The translations under genes were made by a program, and so were the position numbers. The notes beneath the pieces are model-generated. The model made no database searches and was not told the DNA's origin. It saw nothing but the letters and a program-made list of their open reading frames with translations. DNA of 64,000 bases. It comes from Planctomycetaceae bacterium. GTDB lineage: Bacteria; Planctomycetota; Planctomycetia; Planctomycetales; Planctomycetaceae. Location of the stretch: assembly GCA_021732975.1 (NCBI GenBank), contig JAKFWC010000011.1:124001-188000 (forward strand), written 5' to 3'. Shown piece after piece: positions 9,184-18,011 of this stretch. Numbering within the stretch: position 1 is the stretch's first letter; each line of letters starts with the position of its first letter.

Positions 9184-10593
9184 TCAACATTCCGTTTCGG
9201 TGAGTGCGCCCATCAATCCGAGACGTTTGAGCTTCTTATAAAGACCCACACGGCTGAGTCCGAGCGCCGCCGCCGTGCGGGTCCGATTCTGTCCGTGGGC
9301 CGCGAGGGCTTGTTCGAGGATTTCCCGTTCGTTGTGGGCAACCTGTTGGGCCATCGTGACGCGTGTGGCTGTGGCCATTTCGCGAAAGGGCTCGACCACC
9401 GCCGGTTCACCGGCCTGCAGCACTTTGGGTGACAGATCCCGCATCCTCAGGACGCGGTCTTCGCAGAACAGCACCAACCGCCGCATGTGGTTTTTCAGTT
9501 CCCGCAGGTTGCCGGGCCAGGTGTAACGCTTCAATGCGATCAGCAAACCGCGTTCGATCCCTTCAACAGGGATCCCATGTTCGGTGCAGCATTCGTCGAT
9601 GAACTGCAACGCTAGCGGAGCTAGATCCAGCGGCCGATTCCGTAGCGGCGGCAACCGAAATTCGAGCATATTCAAGCGGTAATACAGGTCGCTGCGAAAC
9701 TCCTCGCGCTCCATCATGGCATCGAGATCAACGTTGGAAGCGACAATCAAACGAGCTTCCGAGACGCGCGTTTCCGTGGCCCCAACGACTTCATATTCGC
9801 CCGATTCAATCACACGGAGCAGTTTGACCTGCTGCTTCAAATCGAGCACATCGATTTCGTCCAGCAGCAGTGTTCCCCGTCCGGCCGCCTGAAAGCGGCC
9901 CATCTTGTTCCGTTCGGCCCCGGTGAAGGCCCCGCGGGTGTGACCGAACAATTCGCTTTCAATGAGATCGCCCGGCAAGGCCCCGCAAGCCAGATGTTGA
10001 AAAGCCCGTTCGCGCCGCGCTGACCGATGATGGATGAACTGGGCCAGCGTTGTTTTGCCGGTTCCGGTCTCTCCCACCAGCAACAGTGTGACATCGCGAT
10101 GCGCCACCCGCAGGAGATCGTCGACCACCGGGAAGAACTCGGGCGTCCATGTCGAGATGCGGATCCCGCCGGACTCGACGAGTTTCCGCGGGGGAATGGC
10201 TCGTGCACGAACCGCCGACAGCACCATCGGTAATTTGTCGCCCGCCGCTTCCCACAGAACGGTTTCACCGTCTACCGCGAGATGTTCGACTGCGAGTAGT
10301 GATAACGCCGCGGCAATGGGCCGGGGATAGAACGGATCACCGACGGTAACCAGGTTCACAGCGGGAAGTTTGCCGTCGAGCAGCGCTTGGCATAGCTCCG
10401 CGGTTTCGTGGTCGAAATGCCTGACGCGCGAATCGAGCAACAGTGTGGGAACCCGTTGCTCCCCCAGCAGCGTCAGCGCGTCCGCGGCCGATCCCGCAAA
10501 CCGCACGCGCACTCCTGATCGAGCCGCCAGCCGCCGTTCCAGTTGTTCAAACAGTTCTACATCTCGAACAAACGCAATCGCTTCGTCCGCCAC
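9184..10593 (-). CDS. sigma-54-dependent transcriptional activator (AAA+, Fis-type HTH)
   Basis: A 469-residue enhancer-binding protein. The N-terminal domain (about 1-115) has receiver-like length and an aspartate at 54, but lacks the acidic pair at the first beta-strand end and the conserved lysine. The AAA+ domain has Walker A GETGTGKT (174-181), GAFTGA (221-226) that contacts sigma-54, Walker B LLLDEID (242-248), the arginine segment SDLYYRLN and WPGNLREL. A Fis-type helix-turn-helix (about 428-458, TAAALGLSRVGLYKKLKRL) ends it. The GTG at 10593 is the start used. No histidine kinase gene is adjacent. It may act on sigma-54 promoters such as the one suggested before the Tad operon, but this is untested. 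Confidence 0.93.
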   Translation of the reverse strand: MADEAIAFVRDVELFEQLERRLAARSGVRVRFAGSAADALTLLGEQRVPTLLLDSRVRHFDHETAELCQALLDGKLPAVNLVTVGDPFYPRPIAAALSLLAVEHLAVDGETVLWEAAGDKLPMVLSAVRARAIPPRKLVESGGIRISTWTPEFFPVVDDLLRVAHRDVTLLLVGETGTGKTTLAQFIHHRSARRERAFQHLACGALPGDLIESELFGHTRGAFTGAERNKMGRFQAAGRGTLLLDEIDVLDLKQQVKLLRVIESGEYEVVGATETRVSEARLIVASNVDLDAMMEREEFRSDLYYRLNMLEFRLPPLRNRPLDLAPLALQFIDECCTEHGIPVEGIERGLLIALKRYTWPGNLRELKNHMRRLVLFCEDRVLRMRDLSPKVLQAGEPAVVEPFREMATATRVTMAQQVAHNEREILEQALAAHGQNRTRTAAALGLSRVGLYKKLKRLGLMGALTETEC

Positions 10594-11088
10594 AGGCCTT
10601 GGCCCTTTGCTCGGGTCGGTTGTTGTCGTGTCGTCAGCTCGTGTTGAACACGCATCCGCGCGCTGACTTGTTGGTGCTTTTCGGAAGCGCTTTGTTCCCC
10701 GTCGGTAGCGCTACCCTTCGTTTGAGTGCGAACCACGCAAATCGCGAACCAGTTTCGACGGAATGCCGGTTTCGATCGTTGAACACGCTGGAATCCTCCG
10801 CCGTAAACCTCCCGACACAAAAACGGTGTTGTCATCCCTCGTTAACACCGGTGCTCGCGAGATGAACAACCCCGTACATGCCGGAGCGCAACCCGCCGCT
10901 GAATCTGTTTCCCGGCGGATGCGCAGTGATGACGGTTATCACGTTCGTATGGTTTTTTCCGTCCGACGGCCGTTGCGCTCACCGGCGCGCGAAGTGCGTT
11001 ATGAACACGGTCGTGGACGTGTGGGTGGTGATTATCCCAGCGTCTGATTTTTGGTTTAAGGACCGTCCCTCGTTTTGCGGGAAGGATC
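10594..11088. other. intergenic region between sigma-54 activator and M28 peptidase
   Basis: About 495 bases between divergently transcribed genes, so promoters for both are expected here. Short open frames show no domain. The peptidase ribosome-binding site GGAAGGA lies just before 11089. No repeat family of this window occurs in it. Confidence 0.5.
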
Positions 11089-13098
11089 ATGATGATGGCT
11101 GACCGTCAGCGCCGTTCCATTCGATTGCTGACGAATGTCCGGCAAGTCGTGATTGCCGCGCTGCTGTTCGCTCCTGTTCTGGCTGCGAACGCGTCCGGGT
11201 TGTTTGCGCAATCGGCTCCCGCGTCGATTCAGACCGTCACGAGCAAGGCCCCCACGGCTGGGAAATTGGCCGACAAGCGGGGGCTTGTTCCACTCGAGGT
11301 GACCCCGAATGCCATCGAGTCCCGTCTGCGGCAGGATGCTGCGTACTTGGCTTCGGATGAACTGGAAGGCCGTGGCGTTCGCACCCGCGGGTTGGACCTC
11401 GCTGCGGACTTCATTGCTGCCGAGTTCACCCGCGCCGGACTGAATACCTCGTTGTATGGGGGAAAGCCCTTTCATGAGTTCCGGCTCTATTCGGCGAATC
11501 CGACAGGAACCGTGCAATCGTTGTCACTCCAGCACGGAGACGCCGCGCCTGAGTCGCTGTCACTCGGCGAAGACTACACGTCCCTGATGGTCAGCCCAAC
11601 GGCGTCGATTCACGCGCCTGTCATCTTTGCCGGGTATGGCATCACCGCGGCGAAGTCCGGATACGACGATTACGCCGGAATGAACGTCAAAGGCAAGGTT
11701 GTGATCCTGCTGCGAAACGAGCCACAGGGGAAGTCGGCGGACCTCGTTTTCAATGGCGACCAATTAACCGATCACGCTTACCTGCTGACGAAAATTGCGA
11801 ACGCTCACAACCACGGTGCCGTGGCCATTCTGTTGTGTACGGACACGCGCGGTTTGAAAGTCGGCGACGATGGCGTGGCCACATCGGCCCACGCCGACCC
11901 GCTTCTGAATGTTGAACTCACATCGGGGATTGGGACGGAATCGTTGCCGGTTGTTCATTGTCGACGCGCACTCGTGGAGCGTTGGATTCAAATCTCAACG
12001 GGCAAGAGTCTGCGCGAAATGGAATTATCGATCGAACAATCGGTGAAGCCACAGAGTCTGCCTTTGCCGGGGTTGGTGATGAGTGCCAAGGTGGCCATGA
12101 CGCGACCCGGAAAGACGTTGCGGAATGTGGTTGCGAGTCTGGATGGCATCGGGCCGCTGGCAAACGAAGCGTTGGTGGTTGGCGCCCATTACGATCACCT
12201 CGGCCGCGGCGGTTGGGGATCACTCGCGATTGGGGCCGCCGAGGAAGTTCACAACGGTGCCGACGACAATGCCTCGGGGACCGCTGTCCTGCTGGAGGCT
12301 GCGCGACTGCTTGCCGCCCGCGTAAACACGCCGCGTCGTCGCCTCATCTTCATCGCTTTCAGCGGCGAAGAACTGGGCCTCTATGGCAGCAAACGGTATG
12401 TGGAAGACCCGCTGGTCCCGCTCGATAAAACCGTGGCGATGCTGAATCTCGATATGGTCGGGCGTCTGCGGAACAATCAACTTACCGCTTACGGGACAGG
12501 CACTGCTGCCGAATGGCCGGCGTGGTTGGAAGAATCAGCGGGGCTGCAGCAGTTGAAGATTGTCTCGAAACCGAGCGGCTTTGGCCCCAGCGATCATGCT
12601 TCGTTCCACGAGCATGGTGTCCCCGTGCTCCACTTCTTTACCGGGTTTCATCCCGAGTATCACCGGCCGGGGGATGATGCGGAGAAGTTGAACATTCCCG
12701 GGATGCGGCAGATCACGCAATTGGTCATCGACCTGGTAACCCGAATCGCGACAACTTCAGCGCGTCCACGACCGACCACCGCCGAGCAGACGCTCCGATT
12801 TTCACTGGCCGACAGCCTCGAAGGCGTCCTGCAGGAAGGGATTGCCGAACGGCCGCTGCGCTTGGGTGTCGCTTTGGAGTCATCTGACGGGGGATTGAAG
12901 ATCCAGCAACTCGATCGCGCCGGAATCGCAGCCGATGCGGGTTTGCGGATCGGCGATGTTCTGAAGACTTGGAATCAAACGCCGCTCAAGTCAATCCGCG
13001 ATGTCCAGCAAGCGCTCGCGCGGACCAAAGCCGGGGAAGCTGCCGTGCTGAGTTTCGAACGCGGCGGCATCGGCCGAGACATCGAGATCCGGTTTTAA
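11089..13098 (+). CDS. exported M28 family zinc aminopeptidase with PA-like and PDZ domains
   Basis: About 669 residues. A signal peptide (to about residue 45, ending near NASGLFAQS) targets export. A PA-like insert (about 120-270) precedes the M28 peptidase core, which shows the zinc ligands in order: H in GAHYDHLG, D in NGADDNASGT, catalytic E in FSGEELGLYGS, D in LNLDMVGR and H in SDHASFHEHG. A C-terminal PDZ-like domain (about 580-669, DAGLRIGDVLKTWN) probably binds substrate tails. Three ATGs in a row (11089, 11092, 11095) follow GGAAGGATC; the third has the best spacing. The likely role is extracytoplasmic peptide or protein degradation. Confidence 0.93.
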   Translation: MMMADRQRRSIRLLTNVRQVVIAALLFAPVLAANASGLFAQSAPASIQTVTSKAPTAGKLADKRGLVPLEVTPNAIESRLRQDAAYLASDELEGRGVRTRGLDLAADFIAAEFTRAGLNTSLYGGKPFHEFRLYSANPTGTVQSLSLQHGDAAPESLSLGEDYTSLMVSPTASIHAPVIFAGYGITAAKSGYDDYAGMNVKGKVVILLRNEPQGKSADLVFNGDQLTDHAYLLTKIANAHNHGAVAILLCTDTRGLKVGDDGVATSAHADPLLNVELTSGIGTESLPVVHCRRALVERWIQISTGKSLREMELSIEQSVKPQSLPLPGLVMSAKVAMTRPGKTLRNVVASLDGIGPLANEALVVGAHYDHLGRGGWGSLAIGAAEEVHNGADDNASGTAVLLEAARLLAARVNTPRRRLIFIAFSGEELGLYGSKRYVEDPLVPLDKTVAMLNLDMVGRLRNNQLTAYGTGTAAEWPAWLEESAGLQQLKIVSKPSGFGPSDHASFHEHGVPVLHFFTGFHPEYHRPGDDAEKLNIPGMRQITQLVIDLVTRIATTSARPRPTTAEQTLRFSLADSLEGVLQEGIAERPLRLGVALESSDGGLKIQQLDRAGIAADAGLRIGDVLKTWNQTPLKSIRDVQQALARTKAGEAAVLSFERGGIGRDIEIRF

Positions 13099-13112
13099 CG
13101 TTCTTACGAGCC

Positions 13113-13181
13113 CGAAGCGCGAGCACCGGGTGAGTTCGTTTCGAGATCACAGTCTCGAAGAGACCCGGAGCTTGCGCTTCG
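13113..13181. repeat. nested inverted repeat between convergent genes
   Basis: Outer arms 13113-13131 and 13163-13181 pair at 17 of 19 positions, one of the mismatches being a G-U-type pair. An inner stem TTCGAGA (13140-13146) pairs with TCTCGAA (13153-13159). The element lies between the M28 gene and the DDAH-like gene, which converge on it, so a bidirectional terminator or attenuating role is likely. Confidence 0.7.
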
Positions 13182-13199
13182 GTCTTGTACGCACTTCAT

Positions 13200-14057
13200 T
13201 TACCCGGCAGGCCAGACCGCGGCTTCTTCACCATCGAGCCGCAGCGTCAAACACTTCGCGCTGCCACCGGCCTTGAGAAACTCATCGAGTGGGGTTTCGT
13301 GTGGCTCGAAACCGGCGGCGCGGAGACTGTTCGCCAACTCGGGGCACCCGGTATTCGTCACAACGTGTCGACCAACCACCACGGCATTGCAACCGAAGCG
13401 GATGGCTTCAGTTTCATTGATGGGGATCAACTTGGGAATCTGCTGCAGTGCGCGACGGGCGTAAGCATCAAACGCGGGTGGGAAGCAAATCGCAGTCTGG
13501 GCATCAAGCGGACAGAAGCACGTGTCGAGATGATAAAATCGCGTGTCGACCAGTTGCAGCGGGATCACTCGACAGCCGATCTGTCCCGCGAGCCAGTGCA
13601 TCGCTGGAGCATCGCTGCGAATCAGGTAACCGGCGAAGAGCGTGTCTCCGCAGAAGAGGGCGTCACCAGCTCCTTCAAAGTTCATCCCCACGGGGAGTGC
13701 AGCCGTTTTGAAGCCGTGCGCTTCAAACCACGCCTGATCGACCGGCGTTTCCCCTTGCCGCGCGGGATGGCGGAAGGCTGCGAGAAACACCGTATCGTGC
13801 CAGACTAACCCCGCGTTCGCCGTGAAGACGAGATCCGGCAGCCCCGGCTGCGGCGTCATCAATTGAACATCGGCACCGAGGGAGCAGAGAAGCGTGTACA
13901 ACCCGCGCCATTGTTCCTTCGCGAGCGCCGCATCGCTGGGGATATTGCGGTTCATCCACGGATTGATCTCGTATTCGATTCCGTAGAAATCGGGCGGACA
14001 CATCAAAATCCGCGGTGACGGTCGATCACTCACAGCAATCCTCCTGACGGCTGTCAC
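13200..14057 (-). CDS. DDAH / amidinotransferase-superfamily hydrolase
   Basis: A 285-residue guanidino-group-modifying enzyme of the amidinotransferase fold, probably hydrolysing an arginine derivative (dimethylarginine, citrulline or similar). Visible signatures are DLVFTANAGL (75-84), GMNFEGAGDALF, the active-site histidine in FYHLDTCF (H176) and a C-terminal nucleophile cysteine in GGSAKCLTLRL (C269). The start ATG is at 14057; the annotated length fits the family. The substrate cannot be told from sequence alone; an ornithine- or arginine-deiminase-related role is the main alternative. It stands alone, separated from the GNAT gene upstream by a long inverted repeat. Confidence 0.82.
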   Translation of the reverse strand: MTAVRRIAVSDRPSPRILMCPPDFYGIEYEINPWMNRNIPSDAALAKEQWRGLYTLLCSLGADVQLMTPQPGLPDLVFTANAGLVWHDTVFLAAFRHPARQGETPVDQAWFEAHGFKTAALPVGMNFEGAGDALFCGDTLFAGYLIRSDAPAMHWLAGQIGCRVIPLQLVDTRFYHLDTCFCPLDAQTAICFPPAFDAYARRALQQIPKLIPINETEAIRFGCNAVVVGRHVVTNTGCPELANSLRAAGFEPHETPLDEFLKAGGSAKCLTLRLDGEEAAVWPAG

Positions 14058-14062
14058 TCAAT

Positions 14063-14136
14063 GTAGATCAGGCTCCCACCTGACATCTTAAGTTGAGTGC
14101 ATTGTTTGAGAGATGTCAGGCGGGAGCCTGACCTAC
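14063..14136. repeat. 26-bp inverted repeat overlapping the GNAT stop codon
   Basis: Arms 14063-14088 and 14111-14136 pair at 24 of 26 positions; in the minus-strand transcript both mismatches become G-U pairs, so the stem is continuous. The TAG stop of the upstream GNAT gene (14135-14133) lies inside one arm. It separates two minus-strand genes and looks like a terminator or intergenic repeat element. Confidence 0.75.
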
Positions 14137-15093
14137 GGAGAAGTCGGTCGACGATACACCACACCCGCGTCGACTGGCTGAAAACCCGCGGATTTCAAGG
14201 TCTTAATCCCTGCCTCGTTGCCTTCGTCGACGTGTGACTCGACGAGTGTGATCAGATCGGTCTTCACGCGGCGGCAGACTTCCACGAGCAGTGCCTGTGC
14301 ATAACCCTTGCGGCGGTTAGCTTCGGGAACATGCAGATCGAGCAGGCCGATCGCCCGTTGCCGCCAGGAGGCCATGTAATGATCGAGTCCCACCACCATG
14401 ACTTCGGCAAGCGGTTCGCCCCCCGACTTGGGAAGGAGCGACAATGTGAGGGAATCGAGTCGTCCCATCCGCGTCTGCGACCACCAGCTCAGAGGAGATG
14501 CGGCAGGGGGCGAGCCGAGTTTTGTTGTCCGCCGAACGGACATCAGCCGCAAACCGACGGGGTCGCCTTTTTCCTCCAGCGCGCGTTGATAGATCAAACG
14601 CCGCTGGTGCGGAGCGTATCCCACCGCCGTGAAAAACGGCTTTGCAAGTGGATCGGATTCCAGGAAGCCCGCGGGTTGGCTGCCGCCGTAAATGCCGAAG
14701 TAGAACGCATCCCGCGGTGCGGCGGGACCGGCAAACAGGGACTTTGTCCCGCGCGATTGCAGATACTCCTCCGCCAGACGAACCAACTCGCGGCCAATCC
14801 CTTGACGACGATGCGATGCAGCGACAATCACCGCGTGAATCGTACCATCATTCCTTGGATAATGATTGCTCATCAGCGGCGGGACCAAAGCCTGCGTGGA
14901 TGAAACCCACGACATTGTTACCGTCAACCGCGAGGATCATGCCCTCACGGTCGAAATAGGGTTGCGCGAAGACAACCGTTTCCAGCGAATCGGCGTCGAG
15001 GTCGGTTGCTGCACCGCGACCCAACCCGGCTTCACGCCACAACCGACGGATGTGCGGGGGATCGCTGTTACGGAATCGCCGGTACTCGATCAC
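14133..15093 (-). pseudogene. double-GNAT N-acetyltransferase with a frameshift near 14850
   Basis: Two overlapping frames together encode one protein of about 319 residues with two GNAT domains. The first frame (15093-14848) starts MIEYRRFRNSD and ends at a TGA after SLSKE; the second frame continues with DGTIHAVIV and the acetyl-CoA loop HRRQGIGREL, followed by a second GNAT domain with EANRRKGYAQALLVEV. The total length is 3n+1. Removing one T at the GAATGATGG site (about 14847-14853) restores a smooth reading SLSKE-DGTIHAV. This is a one-base insertion, a sequencing error, or less likely a +1 recoding site at UGA. Without correction the first domain would be split. Confidence 0.8.
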
Positions 15094-15116
15094 ACAGAAC
15101 GCCTCGGACTGGCCAC

Positions 15117-16103
15117 CTATCGGCTGCGGACCTTCTTTGCGGCGGCAACAACCGCTTCGGCCGTCAGACCGTATTTCTGCAACAGGCCTGCCGGGTCACC
15201 ACTCTCGGCATAGGTATCGCCGACGTTGACGAATTCCATCGGCACGGGCTTGTTCTTCACGACGACCGAAGCCACTGCGGAACCAAGTCCGCCCGCCATC
15301 AGATGTTCTTCGGCAACCACGATCCGGCCGGTTTCACTGGCTGCTTTGATGATCGCGGCTTCGTCGAGCGGCTTGATGGTATGCATGTCGAGGACGCGAG
15401 CTGTGATGCCGTCTTTGGCAAGCAGCGTCGCAGCATCAATCGCGATGCCGACCATCAAGCCGGTGGCGATGATCGTCAAATCCTTGCCATCACGAACCTG
15501 GTTTGCTTTGCCAATCACAAACTTGGTGTCGGCGGGGTAGATTTCCGGTACTTCGATGCGGCCGCACCGCATGTAAACGGGACCATTGTGTTCGATCATG
15601 GCGCGGGTGGCGGCTTTCGTGGAATTCGCATCCGCGGGGCAGATGACGGTCATGCCCGGCAAGGCCGCCGCGACGGCAAAGTCTTCGATCGCCATTTGTG
15701 AAGCACCGTCTTCACCGATGGAGATGCCGGCGTGCGAACCGACCAGCTTCACGTTCATGCCGGGGTAGGCCACCGACATGCGGATCTGATCGTAAGCGTT
15801 CGCCAACAAGAAGACCGCGAAGCTGGAAACCACGGGAATCTTCCCCGCCGCGGCCAAACCGCCGGCGACACCGACCATATTGCTCTCGGCGATTCCAACG
15901 TTGAACCCGCGTTCGGGGAAGGCTTTCGCAAAGACTTCCGTTCGCGTGGAGTTGCCGACATCACCGTCGACGGTCACGACGTTGGGGAACTCGGCTCCCA
16001 AGTCTTTGAGCGCGGTTCCAAAAGCGTCGCGGGTCGCTTTGCCCAGCTTGAGTCCGCTCAAGGCACCAATGTTGGCGTTCGATGTCGGCGTGGTTCCAGC
16101 CAT
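15117..16103 (-). CDS. tktB: transketolase, C-terminal subunit (split enzyme)
   Basis: A 328-residue protein corresponding to the pyrimidine-binding and C-terminal domains of transketolase. It begins the domain with KATRDAFGTALKDLG, carries the catalytic-cofactor glutamate region NVGIAESNMVGVAGGL, and ends with the typical transketolase C-domain (VVAEEHLMAGGLGSAV). With the N-terminal subunit encoded immediately upstream it would form a heterotetrameric thiamine-diphosphate enzyme moving two-carbon ketol units in the non-oxidative pentose phosphate pathway, in the cytoplasm. The 89-base gap and the same orientation suggest an operon. The start ATG 16103 has only a weak ribosome-binding site. 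Confidence 0.92.
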   Translation of the reverse strand: MAGTTPTSNANIGALSGLKLGKATRDAFGTALKDLGAEFPNVVTVDGDVGNSTRTEVFAKAFPERGFNVGIAESNMVGVAGGLAAAGKIPVVSSFAVFLLANAYDQIRMSVAYPGMNVKLVGSHAGISIGEDGASQMAIEDFAVAAALPGMTVICPADANSTKAATRAMIEHNGPVYMRCGRIEVPEIYPADTKFVIGKANQVRDGKDLTIIATGLMVGIAIDAATLLAKDGITARVLDMHTIKPLDEAAIIKAASETGRIVVAEEHLMAGGLGSAVASVVVKNKPVPMEFVNVGDTYAESGDPAGLLQKYGLTAEAVVAAAKKVRSR

Positions 16104-16192
16104 CGTAAAAATCGTTGCTCGTGAGTGAAGGAATTGGTCGATACGGATCGCGACGGGCCGTCAACGGCAACGTCTGGGGAACAACATTATTA

Positions 16193-17035
16193 CTAAGCAA
16201 GCAGGGCCAAAGCCTTTTCCGCCAGTTCTTTTGACAGCGGCTTGCCGTGGTAATTGAGGTCGCCGGTGGTTTCGAGGACGGGTAGGATGCCGAAGCCCTT
16301 TTTCGTCTGCGAGATGATCGCCGTCGGTCGGTCGGTGACTTTGCGGGCGGCAGTCAGTGCGGCGACGACTTCTTCCTGGGAGTTGCCGTTGATCGTCTGC
16401 GTGTGCCAGCCGAAGGCTTCAAACTTCGGCGCGAACGCATTCAGATCGAGCACGGTTTTTGTGGAACCCGTTTGCTGGTAACCGTTTTGGTCGACGATGG
16501 CGGTCAGGTTGCCGGTCTTGTACTTCGCGGCAGCGGCAATGGCTTCCCAAACCTGGCCTTCGCCCATTTCGCCGTCACCCATCATAACGTAGGTGTGAGC
16601 ATCGAGACCGTCGAGGCGACAAGCCAGCGCTTGACCGAGACCGAGCGACAAGCCTTGGCCGAGCGAACCGGTTGAGGCTTCCATCGTGTCGAGCCGTTTC
16701 ATGTTGGGATGGCCTTCAAACGGGCTCCCCAACTTCCGCAGGGTCATGATTTCTTCAAAAGTGTAATAGCCGGCATGACACAATGCTGAGTACAGCACAG
16801 GGACCGCGTGCCCCTTGCTGAGGATGAACCGGTCCCGTTTCGGATCCCGCGGGTTCGCTTTGGAATGCCGCATGAAACCACCAAAATACAGCGCCGTGAC
16901 GACTTCGACCGCCGAGAGGCTGCTGGACGGATGCCCGCTGCCCGCTTCGGTGGTGATCTTGATGATCAGCCGGCGAATGGCCTTGGCGGCGTCTTTGAGC
17001 TGGTCAATCGTCAGGGCAGGCGCTGCAGCAGTCAC
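16193..17035 (-). CDS. tktA: transketolase, N-terminal subunit (split enzyme)
   Basis: About 280 residues covering the thiamine-diphosphate pyrophosphate-binding domain: SGHPSSSLSAVEV, ILSKGHAVPVLYSAL, GSLGQGLSLGLG, and the cofactor motif GDGEMGEGQVWEA ending at the asparagine of DQNGYQQTG. It pairs with the C-terminal subunit downstream. The GTG at 17035 was chosen because AAGGA lies 8 bases upstream and the length then matches the family; the in-frame extension to 17167 is unlike it. The upstream 230 bases are shared with a divergent anti-sigma-like gene. Confidence 0.92.
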   Translation of the reverse strand: MTAAAPALTIDQLKDAAKAIRRLIIKITTEAGSGHPSSSLSAVEVVTALYFGGFMRHSKANPRDPKRDRFILSKGHAVPVLYSALCHAGYYTFEEIMTLRKLGSPFEGHPNMKRLDTMEASTGSLGQGLSLGLGQALACRLDGLDAHTYVMMGDGEMGEGQVWEAIAAAAKYKTGNLTAIVDQNGYQQTGSTKTVLDLNAFAPKFEAFGWHTQTINGNSQEEVVAALTAARKVTDRPTAIISQTKKGFGILPVLETTGDLNYHGKPLSKELAEKALALLA

Positions 17036-17266
17036 GCTCACGTTCCTTGGGGCGTATCGAAAAACCGGGAGGTCGCAGTGAGGAATAGCACACGACGACA
17101 AGTTCCCACGCGCAGGGTATGCTAGCGGTGAACGCTCAGTCTCGCAAGGATCATGAAGAGACATCATGGCTGAGATATGAGGGCATCAAAGCAGCAGGAT
17201 TTGATCCATCTTGGGTGAGTCCTCGTTCTGTGGAACGGCTCCCCTCCCGCATCCAATCGGTTCAGC

Positions 17267-17668
17267 ATGACAACTTTCAGCGATCAGGAACTGCGTGCCT
17301 ATATCGCCGAGGAACTGGCGGTGGGGCGTTCCACCTTGCTGGAGCATCAACTCGCCACGGACGAGCGACTGCGGGACCGACTGCGGGCCTTACTTGGCGA
17401 AAGCGATTCTGCTTCACTCGCCTTACGGGATGTTTGGCGACGCGGGCAGTTGAGTTGTCCGTCACGATCCACCTGGAGCGATTACCTCACTGGGGGATTG
17501 GGAGACGGGCTACGGCAGTATCTGCAATTCCACCTCGAAGAAGTCGGTTGCCGGGTCTGTGCGGCGAATCTCGCAGATTTGCAGCAGCGGGGCGGGACGG
17601 ATGCCGACCAACGATCGCGAAAGTTCTTTGAGACCTCGGTAGGGCGGCTGCGCGATGTCGACGTTTAG
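17267..17668 (+). CDS. small anti-sigma-like / zinc-finger-like protein
   Basis: A 133-residue cytoplasmic-looking protein without signal or membrane segment. The C-terminal half contains a possible metal site in HLEEVGCRVCAANL (His-x5-Cys-x2-Cys), reminiscent of anti-sigma zinc-binding domains, and the N-terminal half is charged and helical. No sigma factor gene is adjacent, so the anti-sigma idea is only a suggestion. It is transcribed divergently from transketolase. Its TAG stop lies inside the arm of a downstream inverted repeat. Confidence 0.6.
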   Translation: MTTFSDQELRAYIAEELAVGRSTLLEHQLATDERLRDRLRALLGESDSASLALRDVWRRGQLSCPSRSTWSDYLTGGLGDGLRQYLQFHLEEVGCRVCAANLADLQQRGGTDADQRSRKFFETSVGRLRDVDV

Positions 17669-17752
17669 CCGCGACCCGAAGGGGGAGCGCGGATTGAAAT
17701 CCTCGCGAGTCGTTAAAATCCGCGTAGCGCTCCTCTTCGGGGCGAGGCTAAA
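17664..17752. repeat. imperfect inverted repeat at the 3' end of the anti-sigma-like gene
   Basis: Arms 17664-17695 (TTTAGCC...GGATT) and 17717-17752 (AATCC...GGCTAAA) are inverted copies with a four-base length difference. The stop codon TAG at 17666-17668 is part of the left arm. A terminator or mobile palindrome is likely. Confidence 0.6.
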
Positions 17753-17879
17753 CTGCGGCGTAACTCTCACGGCCGCATGGGATTTCTCGCATTCTGACTA
17801 GCCACGCGGCGGCGGTTCCTGCTACACTCTTCCCCTTCCGCTGCGGCCGGTTTGGAGAGGCGTGTGCTTCTTCGTCGCA

Positions 17880-18011
17880 GAGGATGTCCTCTTTTTATCG
17901 GGGAGAATCGCCTTTCGGGCGATTCGACGGCGTTCCCCTTCTCTTCGCAATCCGTCGGCGCTGCTCCGGATTGCCCCCGAGAACTCACCGCTGTCAGGAA
18001 AGTAGATCCGC
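17880..18011 (+). promoter_or_regulatory. structured leader of ribosomal protein S1 gene
   Basis: Two perfect 8-bp hairpins precede the gene: GAATCGCC/GGCGATTC (17905-17912 with 17918-17925) and GCAATCCG/CGGATTGC (17947-17954 with 17967-17974). An AGGAAAG ribosome-binding site follows. S1 autoregulation through its leader is known in other bacteria; here it is an inference. The 343-base gap between 17669 and 18011 holds only this leader and the inverted repeat. Confidence 0.4.
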
